From contig JAIXOM010000022.1 in NCBI GenBank assembly GCA_027486755.1, positions 1 to 64,000 of the forward strand: 64,000 nucleotides of DNA, read 5' to 3'. Of this stretch, positions 44,843 through 51,622 are shown one piece after another. The position numbers and the translations under genes were made by a program. The stretch is from Comamonadaceae bacterium (GTDB lineage Bacteria; Pseudomonadota; Gammaproteobacteria; Burkholderiales; Burkholderiaceae_C). Positions within the stretch are counted from its first letter, which is position 1. The number at the start of each line of letters is the position of its first letter. The notes beneath the pieces were generated by a model. The model saw only the letters and a list, made by a program, of their open reading frames with translations, searched no databases and had not been told where the DNA came from.

Positions 44843-45058
44843 GGCTTGCTGCGGGCTGCTCTGGCTCGCTGTCGATCCCACGGCTGCGTCGACTTAGTGT
44901 CTTTTAGCGGCCAATTGATAGGTTTTTGAAGAAATTTAACCCTGATTTGCAATTTTTTTCCGAGCGGAGCATCAGCCAGGCAAGCACAGCACCTACAATG
45001 TCGGTCGCTGGTTGAGGCGGCGCAGTAGCGCCCGCCCCCAGCGTGTAAGGATGCACTC
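44843..45058. promoter_or_regulatory. Spacer upstream of the desaturase gene
   Basis: This 216-base spacer has an AT-rich core (44905-44960) and a TACAAT hexamer at 44994-44999 without a matching -35 box. The desaturase promoter is probably here but is not resolved. Confidence 0.35.
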
Positions 45059-46258
45059 ATGATCTTTTTTGATGCCGCTCTCGACTGGCTGGCTCACGGC
45101 CTGTGGGATTCGGCCTGGTGGCAAATCGTCTTGTTCACCTTGGCCATGACTCACGTCACCATGATCAGCGTGACGGTGTTTCTGCATCGGCATCAAGCGC
45201 ATCGGTCTTTAGATCTGCATCCCATCGCCTCGCATTTCTTTAGGCTCTGGCTTTGGCTGACCACCGGCCAGGTGACCAAGGAGTGGGCGGCAATTCACCG
45301 CAAGCACCACGCCAAGTGTGAGCAAGAACAAGATCCGCACAGCCCCCATGTGCACGGTATCAAGACAGTGCTTTTGCGCGGTGCCGAACTCTACCGCGCA
45401 GAGTCCAAGAACAAGGAAACCATTGCCCGTTTTGGCCATGGCACTCCCGACGACTGGGTCGAGCGCAACGTCTACACCCGCTATTCCTGGCAAGGCGTGG
45501 GCCTGATGATGGTGCTCGACCTGGCCTTGTTTGGTGTGGCCGGTCTGGTGGTCTGGGCGGTGCAGATGGCCTGGACTCCGATCATGGCCGCCGGCGTCAT
45601 TAACGGCGCTGGCCACTACTGGGGTTATCGCAATTTCGAGGCGCCTGACGCCAGCACCAACCTCTCGCCCTGGGGCATCATCATCGCCGGCGAGGAGTTG
45701 CACAATAACCACCACACCTATCCGACCTCGGCCAAGTTGTCGATCAAGCCCTATGAGTTTGATATCGGCTGGATGTACATCTGCATCCTGCAGTCCATGG
45801 GGCTGGCCAGCGTCAAGAAGGTTCCACCACGCCTGCAATTGGGCAGTATGCAGCAGGTGGCCGACGAAAAAACTCTGGAGGCTTTGATCGCCCATCGTTA
45901 TGAGGTGATGGCCGGTTTTGCCCGCGAACTGCGTCGCTCAGCCCGGCTGGAGTTGGCTGCCCTCAAGGCCCGTCAGGCTGATGTGTCGGCGCTCAAGGCG
46001 GCCGCCCGCTGGTTGCACCGCGACGAAGACAAGGTGCCGGCTGCGGCGCTACCGCAAATCGCCCGTGCCCGCGCTGAACATCCGGTGCTCGACAAAATGG
46101 TCACCATGCGCGAGGAGTTGCGTCAGCTCTGGCTGAACACCTCTTCCACGCGCGAGCAGTTGGCAGCGCAACTGCAGTCCTGGTGCCAGAGGGCCGAGGC
46201 CAGCGGTATTGCCGCCTTGCAGCAGTTCTCGCAGAACCTGCGCGCCGCCCGCGCCTGA
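45059..46258 (+). CDS. Membrane fatty-acid (acyl-CoA/acyl-lipid) desaturase
   Basis: 399 aa di-iron desaturase. The three histidine boxes are HRHQAHRSL (about residue 43), HRKHHAK (about 80) and HNNHHTYPTS (about 217), in the spacing of delta-9 type enzymes. Hydrophobic segments flank box 1 and lie between boxes 2 and 3. The long C-terminal part (about 260-399) is charged and helical, unlike minimal desaturases. AAGGATG precedes the ATG. It introduces a double bond into membrane acyl chains, adjusting fluidity. Confidence 0.9.
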   Translation: MIFFDAALDWLAHGLWDSAWWQIVLFTLAMTHVTMISVTVFLHRHQAHRSLDLHPIASHFFRLWLWLTTGQVTKEWAAIHRKHHAKCEQEQDPHSPHVHGIKTVLLRGAELYRAESKNKETIARFGHGTPDDWVERNVYTRYSWQGVGLMMVLDLALFGVAGLVVWAVQMAWTPIMAAGVINGAGHYWGYRNFEAPDASTNLSPWGIIIAGEELHNNHHTYPTSAKLSIKPYEFDIGWMYICILQSMGLASVKKVPPRLQLGSMQQVADEKTLEALIAHRYEVMAGFARELRRSARLELAALKARQADVSALKAAARWLHRDEDKVPAAALPQIARARAEHPVLDKMVTMREELRQLWLNTSSTREQLAAQLQSWCQRAEASGIAALQQFSQNLRAARA

Positions 46259-46263
46259 GCCTA

Positions 46264-46381
46264 GCGGCTTTCGATCAAGCGCCCCATCGCTGCGGGGGCG
46301 CAGCTCCCACCCACTGCCTGAGCGCTGATGAGTCTTGTAGGAGCGCCGCTCCGGCGCGAAGCGGCCTTTCGGTCAAGCGCC
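46264..46381. repeat. Direct repeats flanking two REP-like units
   Basis: GCGGCTTTCGATCAAGCGCC (46264-46283) recurs imperfectly at 46361-46381 (GCGGCCTTTCGGTCAAGCGCC with one extra base). Between them are a minus-strand REP unit ending CAGCTCCCAC (46284-46310; reverse complement begins GTGGGAGCTGCG) and a plus-strand unit GTAGGAGCGCCGCTCCGGCG (46337-46361). Both belong to the family at 29783-29944. The array lies between the desaturase and ureD stops. Confidence 0.8.
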
Positions 46382-46383
46382 GA

Positions 46384-47214
46384 TCAAGTCGACCAAATGC
46401 GCGGCGCTGGTGCCTCCAACTGCCACGCTTCTCGCCGCCAAGCCTGCCAGACAGCTTTGAGCAAATCCATGGCCGGCTCCACCAAGGGCGCCAGCACACG
46501 CAGCACCAGCACCTGCTCATGCACCGCAGTCACGCCGGCGCTCAGGCCTTGCGCTTGCGTGGCCGTGACTGCGCGAGCCACCTCGATCAGGCTCTCGCGC
46601 CGCGCTCGCTCCAGCGGCTGACCGCTGACCATGAACAAGGTGCCCAGACAGCGGTGGCCGGCCAGCGCCAGCGGGTGATCCATCAGCCCGTGGTCCTCAG
46701 CCCGGATCCGCGCGCGCTCCAGCCAGACGCCGGGCACTTCAATGTGTTGCAGCAGCTGGCCCTGCACGAAGGGCTGCTCGGCCTGTGGCAGACCCAGCGC
46801 GGTGATGTCCCAGCCCAGCAGCTCAGCGCCAGGGGCCAGGCTCATGTGTAGGCGGTTCTCAGCCAGACAGCCCGAGTAGTACAAGGCTTCCATGGGCAGC
46901 CATTCGAGTCGTGAGCCGGCTTCCAGCTGGATGTGCGTACTTTGCACCGCTGGCTCACCGAGGCTGCGGTAAAACCGGGTGGCCCCCGGGGTGGTGATCA
47001 GCCCGTGGGACTGGCTGCCTGCATGGATGCGTACATCAAGCCGGTCACCGCCGACCAGGCCGCCCGGCGGGTGGACCAGGATGTTGTGGCAGATCGCATC
47101 GCCTTGCGGGTAGAGGCTTTGCATGACGCGCAGCGGCCCTTCGTGCCGGAAGTGCGCGATGCTGCGGCCGTCCCGCAGGGAGTAGTCCAGCGCAAGGCTG
47201 GCGTGCCAGGTCAT
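46384..47214 (-). CDS. ureD: Urease accessory protein UreD (isolated)
   Basis: 276 aa UreD/UreH, the scaffold that binds UreF-UreG for nickel insertion into urease. Recognisable segments: SLRDGRSIAHFRHEGPLRVM, LVHPPGGLVGGDRLDV, TPGATRFYRS, RLEWLPMEALYYSGC and the family C-terminus PRIW. The start is the ATG giving MTWHASLALDYS. No ureA, ureB, ureC, ureE, ureF or ureG lies on either side; downstream are only REP-like repeats and the convergent desaturase. The protein itself appears intact. Confidence 0.88.
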   Translation of the reverse strand: MTWHASLALDYSLRDGRSIAHFRHEGPLRVMQSLYPQGDAICHNILVHPPGGLVGGDRLDVRIHAGSQSHGLITTPGATRFYRSLGEPAVQSTHIQLEAGSRLEWLPMEALYYSGCLAENRLHMSLAPGAELLGWDITALGLPQAEQPFVQGQLLQHIEVPGVWLERARIRAEDHGLMDHPLALAGHRCLGTLFMVSGQPLERARRESLIEVARAVTATQAQGLSAGVTAVHEQVLVLRVLAPLVEPAMDLLKAVWQAWRREAWQLEAPAPRIWST

Positions 47215-47260
47215 GAGGCTCAGTTTACGTGGGCGCTTGCGGCCGTTGAGGCTGGCAAGT

Positions 47261-47728
47261 CTAGGTGCGCGGCAGGGGCAGGGCGGTCTTGTAGCGGACC
47301 TGCTTGAGGGCAAAACTGGAGCGGATTTTTTCCACGCCTTCGATGGGCGAGAGCTTGTCGAGGATGAAGCGCTCAAGCGCTGCCATATCGGGCACCGCTA
47401 CCCGTATCAGGTAGTCCGAGTCGCCGGTCATGAGGTAGCACTCCATCACCTCGTCATACTCGGCCATGCGGCCTTCAAACATGGCCAGTGCTTCCTTGCT
47501 CTGGGTGCGCAGGCTGATGTTGATGAAGACATTGAGGCCCAGGCCGAGCTTGCTGGCATTGACCAGGGCCACGTAGCGGCTGATGACGCCAGCGGCCTCC
47601 AGGGCCTTGACCCGCGCCAGGCAGGGTGAAGGCGAGAGGTGTACGCGGCGGGCCAGTTCCACATTGCTCAGGCTGCCGTCGTTTTGCAGCTCGGCAAGCA
47701 GGCGCAGGTCTATGGCGTCAATTTTCAT
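47261..47728 (-). CDS. Lrp/AsnC-family transcriptional regulator
   Basis: 155 aa. The N-terminal helix-turn-helix is LLAELQNDGSLSNVELARRVHLSPSPCLARVKALE; the C-terminal RAM ligand domain includes VMECYLMTGDSDYLIRVAV. The ATG giving MKIDAIDLRLL matches the family; a TTG lies 15 bases upstream. It diverges from the E1 dehydrogenase gene and is followed after 46 bases by ureD. It likely senses an amino acid and controls the divergent gene. Confidence 0.9.
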   Translation of the reverse strand: MKIDAIDLRLLAELQNDGSLSNVELARRVHLSPSPCLARVKALEAAGVISRYVALVNASKLGLGLNVFINISLRTQSKEALAMFEGRMAEYDEVMECYLMTGDSDYLIRVAVPDMAALERFILDKLSPIEGVEKIRSSFALKQVRYKTALPLPRT

Positions 47729-47841
47729 GCTGAAAATTTTCAAATTACAGAATTTTATGCTTTAGAAATTCACTTCAGCAAAAAATCAAGCATCAAGTTC
47801 CAGGGGCTTTTGCCTACAGTTCTCTATCCTTGGAGAAATCT
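47729..47841. promoter_or_regulatory. Divergent Lrp-E1 control region
   Basis: The AT-rich spacer holds a perfect 12-base palindrome TGAAAATTTTCA (47731-47742) directly before the lrp start codon. It matches the Lrp consensus core in about 11 of 15 positions when placed as CTGAAAATTTTCAAA. No good ribosome site precedes the lrp ATG, so binding could block initiation. Confidence 0.5.
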
Positions 47842-50481
47842 GTGAACGCCCCTGTTCTGCCCGTCTGGTTGCAAATGCCCACCTTGAATCAAGACCCCGA
47901 CCCGCAGGAAACCGCCGAATGGCTGGATGCCTTCAATGCCCTTGTGCGCAGCGGTCCCGACGGGGCGGAGCGGGCTCGGCAGATTCTGGACCTGCTGGCG
48001 GTACAGGCTCGGGCCCTGACGCCCTGGAAGCCTGATCTCAATACGCCCTACCTCAACACCATCTCGGTCGATCAGCAGCCGGTGTTTACCGGCGATCTGG
48101 CCATCGAGGAGCGGCTGGCCTCGCTGATGCGCTGGAATGCGCTGGCCATGGTGGTGCGGGCCAATCAGGCTTATGGCGATCTGGGCGGTCACATCGCCAG
48201 CTATGCCAGCGCGGCCGATCTGTTTGAAGTGGGCTTCAACCATTTCTTCCATGCACGCGACGACAAGCACCGAGGCGATCTGGTCTTTTTTCAGCCGCAC
48301 AGCGCGCCCGGCGTCTATGCCCGTGCCTTTCTCGAAGGACGCTTGAGCGAGCAGGAACTGGCCCATTACCGCCAGGAATTGCAAGGCGCCGTTCATGGCA
48401 CCCGCGGCCTGCCCAGCTACCCGCATCCTTATTTGATGCCTGACTTCTGGCAGTTTCCCACCGGCTCCATGGGAATAGGTCCGATCAGCTCAATCTACCA
48501 TGCCCGTTTCATGCGCTACCTCGGGCATCGCCAATTGCTCGACAGTGGTCAGCGCAAGGTCTGGGGCGTCTTTGGCGACGGCGAGATGGACGAGCCCGAG
48601 AGCATGAGCGCCCTGACCCTGGCCGCGCGCGAGAACCTCGATAACCTGGTGTGGGTGGTCAACTGCAATTTGCAGCGGCTCGATGGGCCGGTGCGTGGCA
48701 ACTTTCGCATCATTGACGAGTTGGAAAAGCTGTTTGCCGGCGCAGGCTGGAATGTCATCAAGCTGATCTGGGGCAGCGACTGGGACGGGCTGCTTGCGCG
48801 CGACCAATCCGGCGCGCTGATGCGCGCCTTCGCCAATACGGTGGACGGCCAGATGCAAACCTTCGCTGCCAATGACGGGCGCTATAACCGTGAGCACTTC
48901 TTTGGCCAGAACCCTGAACTGGCCCGCTTGGCCCAGGGCATGACCGACGAGCAGATCGACCGCCTCAAGCGCGGGGGCCATGACCTGGTCAAGATCCATG
49001 CTGCCTATGCCGCAGCGGCCGCCCACAAGGGGCAGCCCACGGTGATCCTGGCCCACACCAAGAAGGGCTATGGCATGGGTGCGGCCGGTCAGGGCAAGAT
49101 GACCACCCACTCACAAAAGAAGTTTGACGAGCAGGAGTTGATCGAGTTCCGCAACCGCTTCAACCTGCCGCTCAGCGATGAACAGGCCAAGGGACTGGCC
49201 TTCTACAAGCCTGCGCCGGACAGCTCTGAGATGCAGTACCTGCAGGCTCGCCGCCAGGCCCTGGGCGGTTATTTGCCCCGCCGCCAAACCGACTGCGAGA
49301 CAGTGCCTGTGCCTGAGCTGGCCAGCTACGGCAGCTTTGCGCTACAGGCAGCAGGCAAGGAGATGAGCACCACCATGGCCTTTGTGCGCATGCTGGGCAA
49401 TTTGCTCAAGAGCCCGAACCTGGGCCCGCGCATCGTGCCCATCGTGGCCGACGAAGCGCGCACCTTTGGCATGGCCAATCTGTTCAAGCAGGTGGGTATT
49501 TATTCCAGCGTCGGCCAGCGCTACGCGCCGGAGGACATCGGCTCGGTGCTGAGCTACCGCGAGGCGCTGGACGGTCAGATCCTGGAAGAGGGCATCAGCG
49601 AGGCCGGCGCGATTGCCAGCTGGACGGCGGCCGCGACCTCCTACAGCGTTCATGGCGTGCCCATGCTGCCGTTTTACATCTACTACTCGATGTTCGGCTT
49701 TCAGCGAGTGGGTGACGCCATCTGGGCGGCGGCCGACCAAAAGCCGCGCGGCTTCCTGCTGGGCGCCACCTCGGGTCGTACCACGCTGGGCGGTGAGGGG
49801 CTGCAGCATCAGGACGGCAGCAGCCACCTGTGGGCCGCCACCATCCCTAATTGCAAGGCCTATGACCCGGCTTTTGCCGGTGAGCTGGCGGTGATTCTGG
49901 CGCGCGGTATGCAGGAGATGATGGTCGAACAGCGCGATGTGTTTTACTACATCACCCTGATGAACGCCAACTATGCGCAGCCCGATCTGCGCGCTGGCGT
50001 TGAGGAGCAGGTCATGCGCGGCTGCTACGAATTTGGGCGCTATGGCCCGGTCATCAAGACCCGCTCGGCTCAGCGCCGGGAGGTCACGCTCATGGGTTCA
50101 GGCGCCATCCTCACCGAGGTGATTGCCGCTGCTGAACTGCTCGCTGCTCAGGGGGTGAGCAGCACGGTGATCAGCGTGACCAGCTGGAGCGAGCTGGCCC
50201 GTGATGGCCAGGCCTGCGAGCAGGCCGCCCTGGACGGGCAGCCCGCCCAAACCGCCTTTGTGGCCGAGCAGCTGGCCAATACCCAGGGCCCGATCATCGC
50301 GGCCACCGACTACGTCAAGGCGCTGCCCGAGAGCGTGCGCGCCCACCTGCCGGCCGGCCGGCGCTACCTGACGCTGGGCACCGACGGCTTTGGCCGCAGC
50401 GACACCCGGGCGCAGCTGCGCCAGCATTTTGGGGTAGATGCGGCCAGCATCGTGCGGGCCGCCCTGGTGAGCTTGGCTTGA
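47842..50481 (+). CDS. Homodimeric alpha-keto-acid dehydrogenase E1 (AceE/MdeB-like)
   Basis: 879 aa thiamin-diphosphate E1 of the AceE type. The ThDP motif is VFGDGEMDEPES...NCNLQRLDGPV (GDG-x-N-like) near residues 248-278. Other AceE marks are FQPHSAPGVYARAFLEGRL, HTKKGYGMG and the C-terminal GRSDTRAQLRQHFGVD. GTG start preceded by GGAGAAATCT. No E2 or E3 gene is adjacent. Instead an Lrp regulator is divergent, the arrangement of mdeR-mdeB in Pseudomonas putida, where MdeB oxidises 2-oxobutyrate from methionine breakdown. Pyruvate dehydrogenase activity remains possible. Confidence 0.88.
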   Translation: MNAPVLPVWLQMPTLNQDPDPQETAEWLDAFNALVRSGPDGAERARQILDLLAVQARALTPWKPDLNTPYLNTISVDQQPVFTGDLAIEERLASLMRWNALAMVVRANQAYGDLGGHIASYASAADLFEVGFNHFFHARDDKHRGDLVFFQPHSAPGVYARAFLEGRLSEQELAHYRQELQGAVHGTRGLPSYPHPYLMPDFWQFPTGSMGIGPISSIYHARFMRYLGHRQLLDSGQRKVWGVFGDGEMDEPESMSALTLAARENLDNLVWVVNCNLQRLDGPVRGNFRIIDELEKLFAGAGWNVIKLIWGSDWDGLLARDQSGALMRAFANTVDGQMQTFAANDGRYNREHFFGQNPELARLAQGMTDEQIDRLKRGGHDLVKIHAAYAAAAAHKGQPTVILAHTKKGYGMGAAGQGKMTTHSQKKFDEQELIEFRNRFNLPLSDEQAKGLAFYKPAPDSSEMQYLQARRQALGGYLPRRQTDCETVPVPELASYGSFALQAAGKEMSTTMAFVRMLGNLLKSPNLGPRIVPIVADEARTFGMANLFKQVGIYSSVGQRYAPEDIGSVLSYREALDGQILEEGISEAGAIASWTAAATSYSVHGVPMLPFYIYYSMFGFQRVGDAIWAAADQKPRGFLLGATSGRTTLGGEGLQHQDGSSHLWAATIPNCKAYDPAFAGELAVILARGMQEMMVEQRDVFYYITLMNANYAQPDLRAGVEEQVMRGCYEFGRYGPVIKTRSAQRREVTLMGSGAILTEVIAAAELLAAQGVSSTVISVTSWSELARDGQACEQAALDGQPAQTAFVAEQLANTQGPIIAATDYVKALPESVRAHLPAGRRYLTLGTDGFGRSDTRAQLRQHFGVDAASIVRAALVSLA

Positions 50482-50698
50482 AGAAGCTTGTGCGGTTTGG
50501 ACCGCGGCGCATCTGGCCGGCAAATTCCCAGCAGCTCGCCATCCTGCCGCTCGCGCCAAGTGCGGCGTGTCTCACCAAACCCCGAGCGCGGCTTCGTCCT
50601 ACAGGCGCCAGCGCATTTTGCCGATGACTGAACCTGGGGCAGTTTTCTACAGTCTTGCTGTGTTTCATCAACCTTTCACACAGCAGGAGAGTTCAACC

Positions 50699-50911
50699 AT
50701 GAGCGACCAGTCCGAGATCAAGACACCCGCCAAACGCGGCTTTGCATCCATGGATCCGCAACGGCAGCGCGAGATCGCCAGCCTGGGCGGCAAGGCGGCC
50801 CATGCCAGTGGCCGTGCGCATGAGTTCAATTCGGCCGAAGCCCGCGAGGCTGGCCGCAAGGGTGGGCGAGCCGGCCGGCGCAAGGCGGCCGAGGGCTTGT
50901 CCCCGTCCTGA
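50699..50911 (+). CDS. KGG-domain small stress-type protein
   Basis: 70 aa hydrophilic protein of the GsiB/con-10 type: KRGFASMDPQRQREIASLGGKAAHASG and AREAGRKGGRAGRRKAAEG carry two KGG-like repeats. The ATG follows AGGAGAG. Such proteins are stress-induced and mostly disordered; the role here is inferred. A strong intrinsic terminator lies 66 bases after the stop. Confidence 0.82.
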   Translation: MSDQSEIKTPAKRGFASMDPQRQREIASLGGKAAHASGRAHEFNSAEAREAGRKGGRAGRRKAAEGLSPS

Positions 50912-50976
50912 GGCTCCAATCATCACAAGGGAGGAGGGGTGGCCGTGTGCAGGCAGGCCATCCGCAGGGGACCAGT

Positions 50977-51001
50977 GGGGGGCGCAAGCCCCCCATTTTT
51001 T
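50977..51001 (+). terminator. Strong rho-independent terminator
   Basis: GGGGGGC, loop GCAA, then GCCCCCC followed by A and six T residues. It closes the KGG gene transcript. Confidence 0.92.
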
Positions 51002-51121
51002 CTGCGGCCCTGGGGCTGACAGCGCGCACCCGCCTTGACTGACGCTCTGGCGGGCCAGCCCGGCGCACAGTCTGCTGCAGGGGCAGGGCGCTGGGCTCGG
51101 CCCGATGGGGGAGTAGCAGCC

Positions 51122-51622
51122 ATGACCCGTTTTACCTCCGGCGCTCAGGCGCCGCATATGCCCGCAGGCCATGACTTGGCCAGCCTGGGCCCGAGCGACA
51201 GCAGTGACAGCGGCAGTGACAGCCTGGGCACGCGCGATCGCCAGATGCTGGCATCCGATACCGATGCCAGCGGAACCGGCGAGGGCCGGAGCGCATCGGG
51301 TCAGCCCCTGGCCGATGGCGCCGATATCCTGCCCGACCATCTGGTCTCTCAGGGCCCAGATCTGGAGAACGACGATGAGATCCGTGAGGCCTGGCTTGAC
51401 GAGGAATGGAGCGAGCAAGCCGAACTTGCAGTCGATGTGGCGGGCTCGGCCCTGGACAGCCCCGATCTGCTCGATACCTCGGCCGATGCGGATCAGCTGG
51501 TAGACGATGAGAGCGAACAGGAGGCAGGCGCGCAAGACCTCGACGGCTTCAGCCAGGAGCTCAGGCGCTGGCAGGAGCCGGCGGGTCTGCCGCCATTGAC
51601 GGGTCACCGGGGTCTGCAATAA
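51122..51622 (+). CDS. Acidic Ser/Asp-rich conserved hypothetical protein
   Basis: 166 aa, low-complexity and strongly acidic. It contains LGPSDSSDSGSDSLG, a SDTDASGTGE segment, DGADILPDHL and an Asp/Glu-rich C-terminal half. The start is the ATG giving MTRFTSGAQAP, preceded by GGGGAG. A GPSDSSDSGSD/GTGE pattern is one I associate with uncharacterised Burkholderiales proteins, but no function is known. The last 62 bases overlap the 3' end of the convergent helicase gene, so the two mRNAs are complementary there. Confidence 0.65.
   Translation: MTRFTSGAQAPHMPAGHDLASLGPSDSSDSGSDSLGTRDRQMLASDTDASGTGEGRSASGQPLADGADILPDHLVSQGPDLENDDEIREAWLDEEWSEQAELAVDVAGSALDSPDLLDTSADADQLVDDESEQEAGAQDLDGFSQELRRWQEPAGLPPLTGHRGLQ

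Noticed and set aside
50492..50505. Hairpin GCGGT-TTGG-ACCGC after the E1 gene as a terminator
   Set aside because: Short stem and no U-run; transcription end remains unclear.
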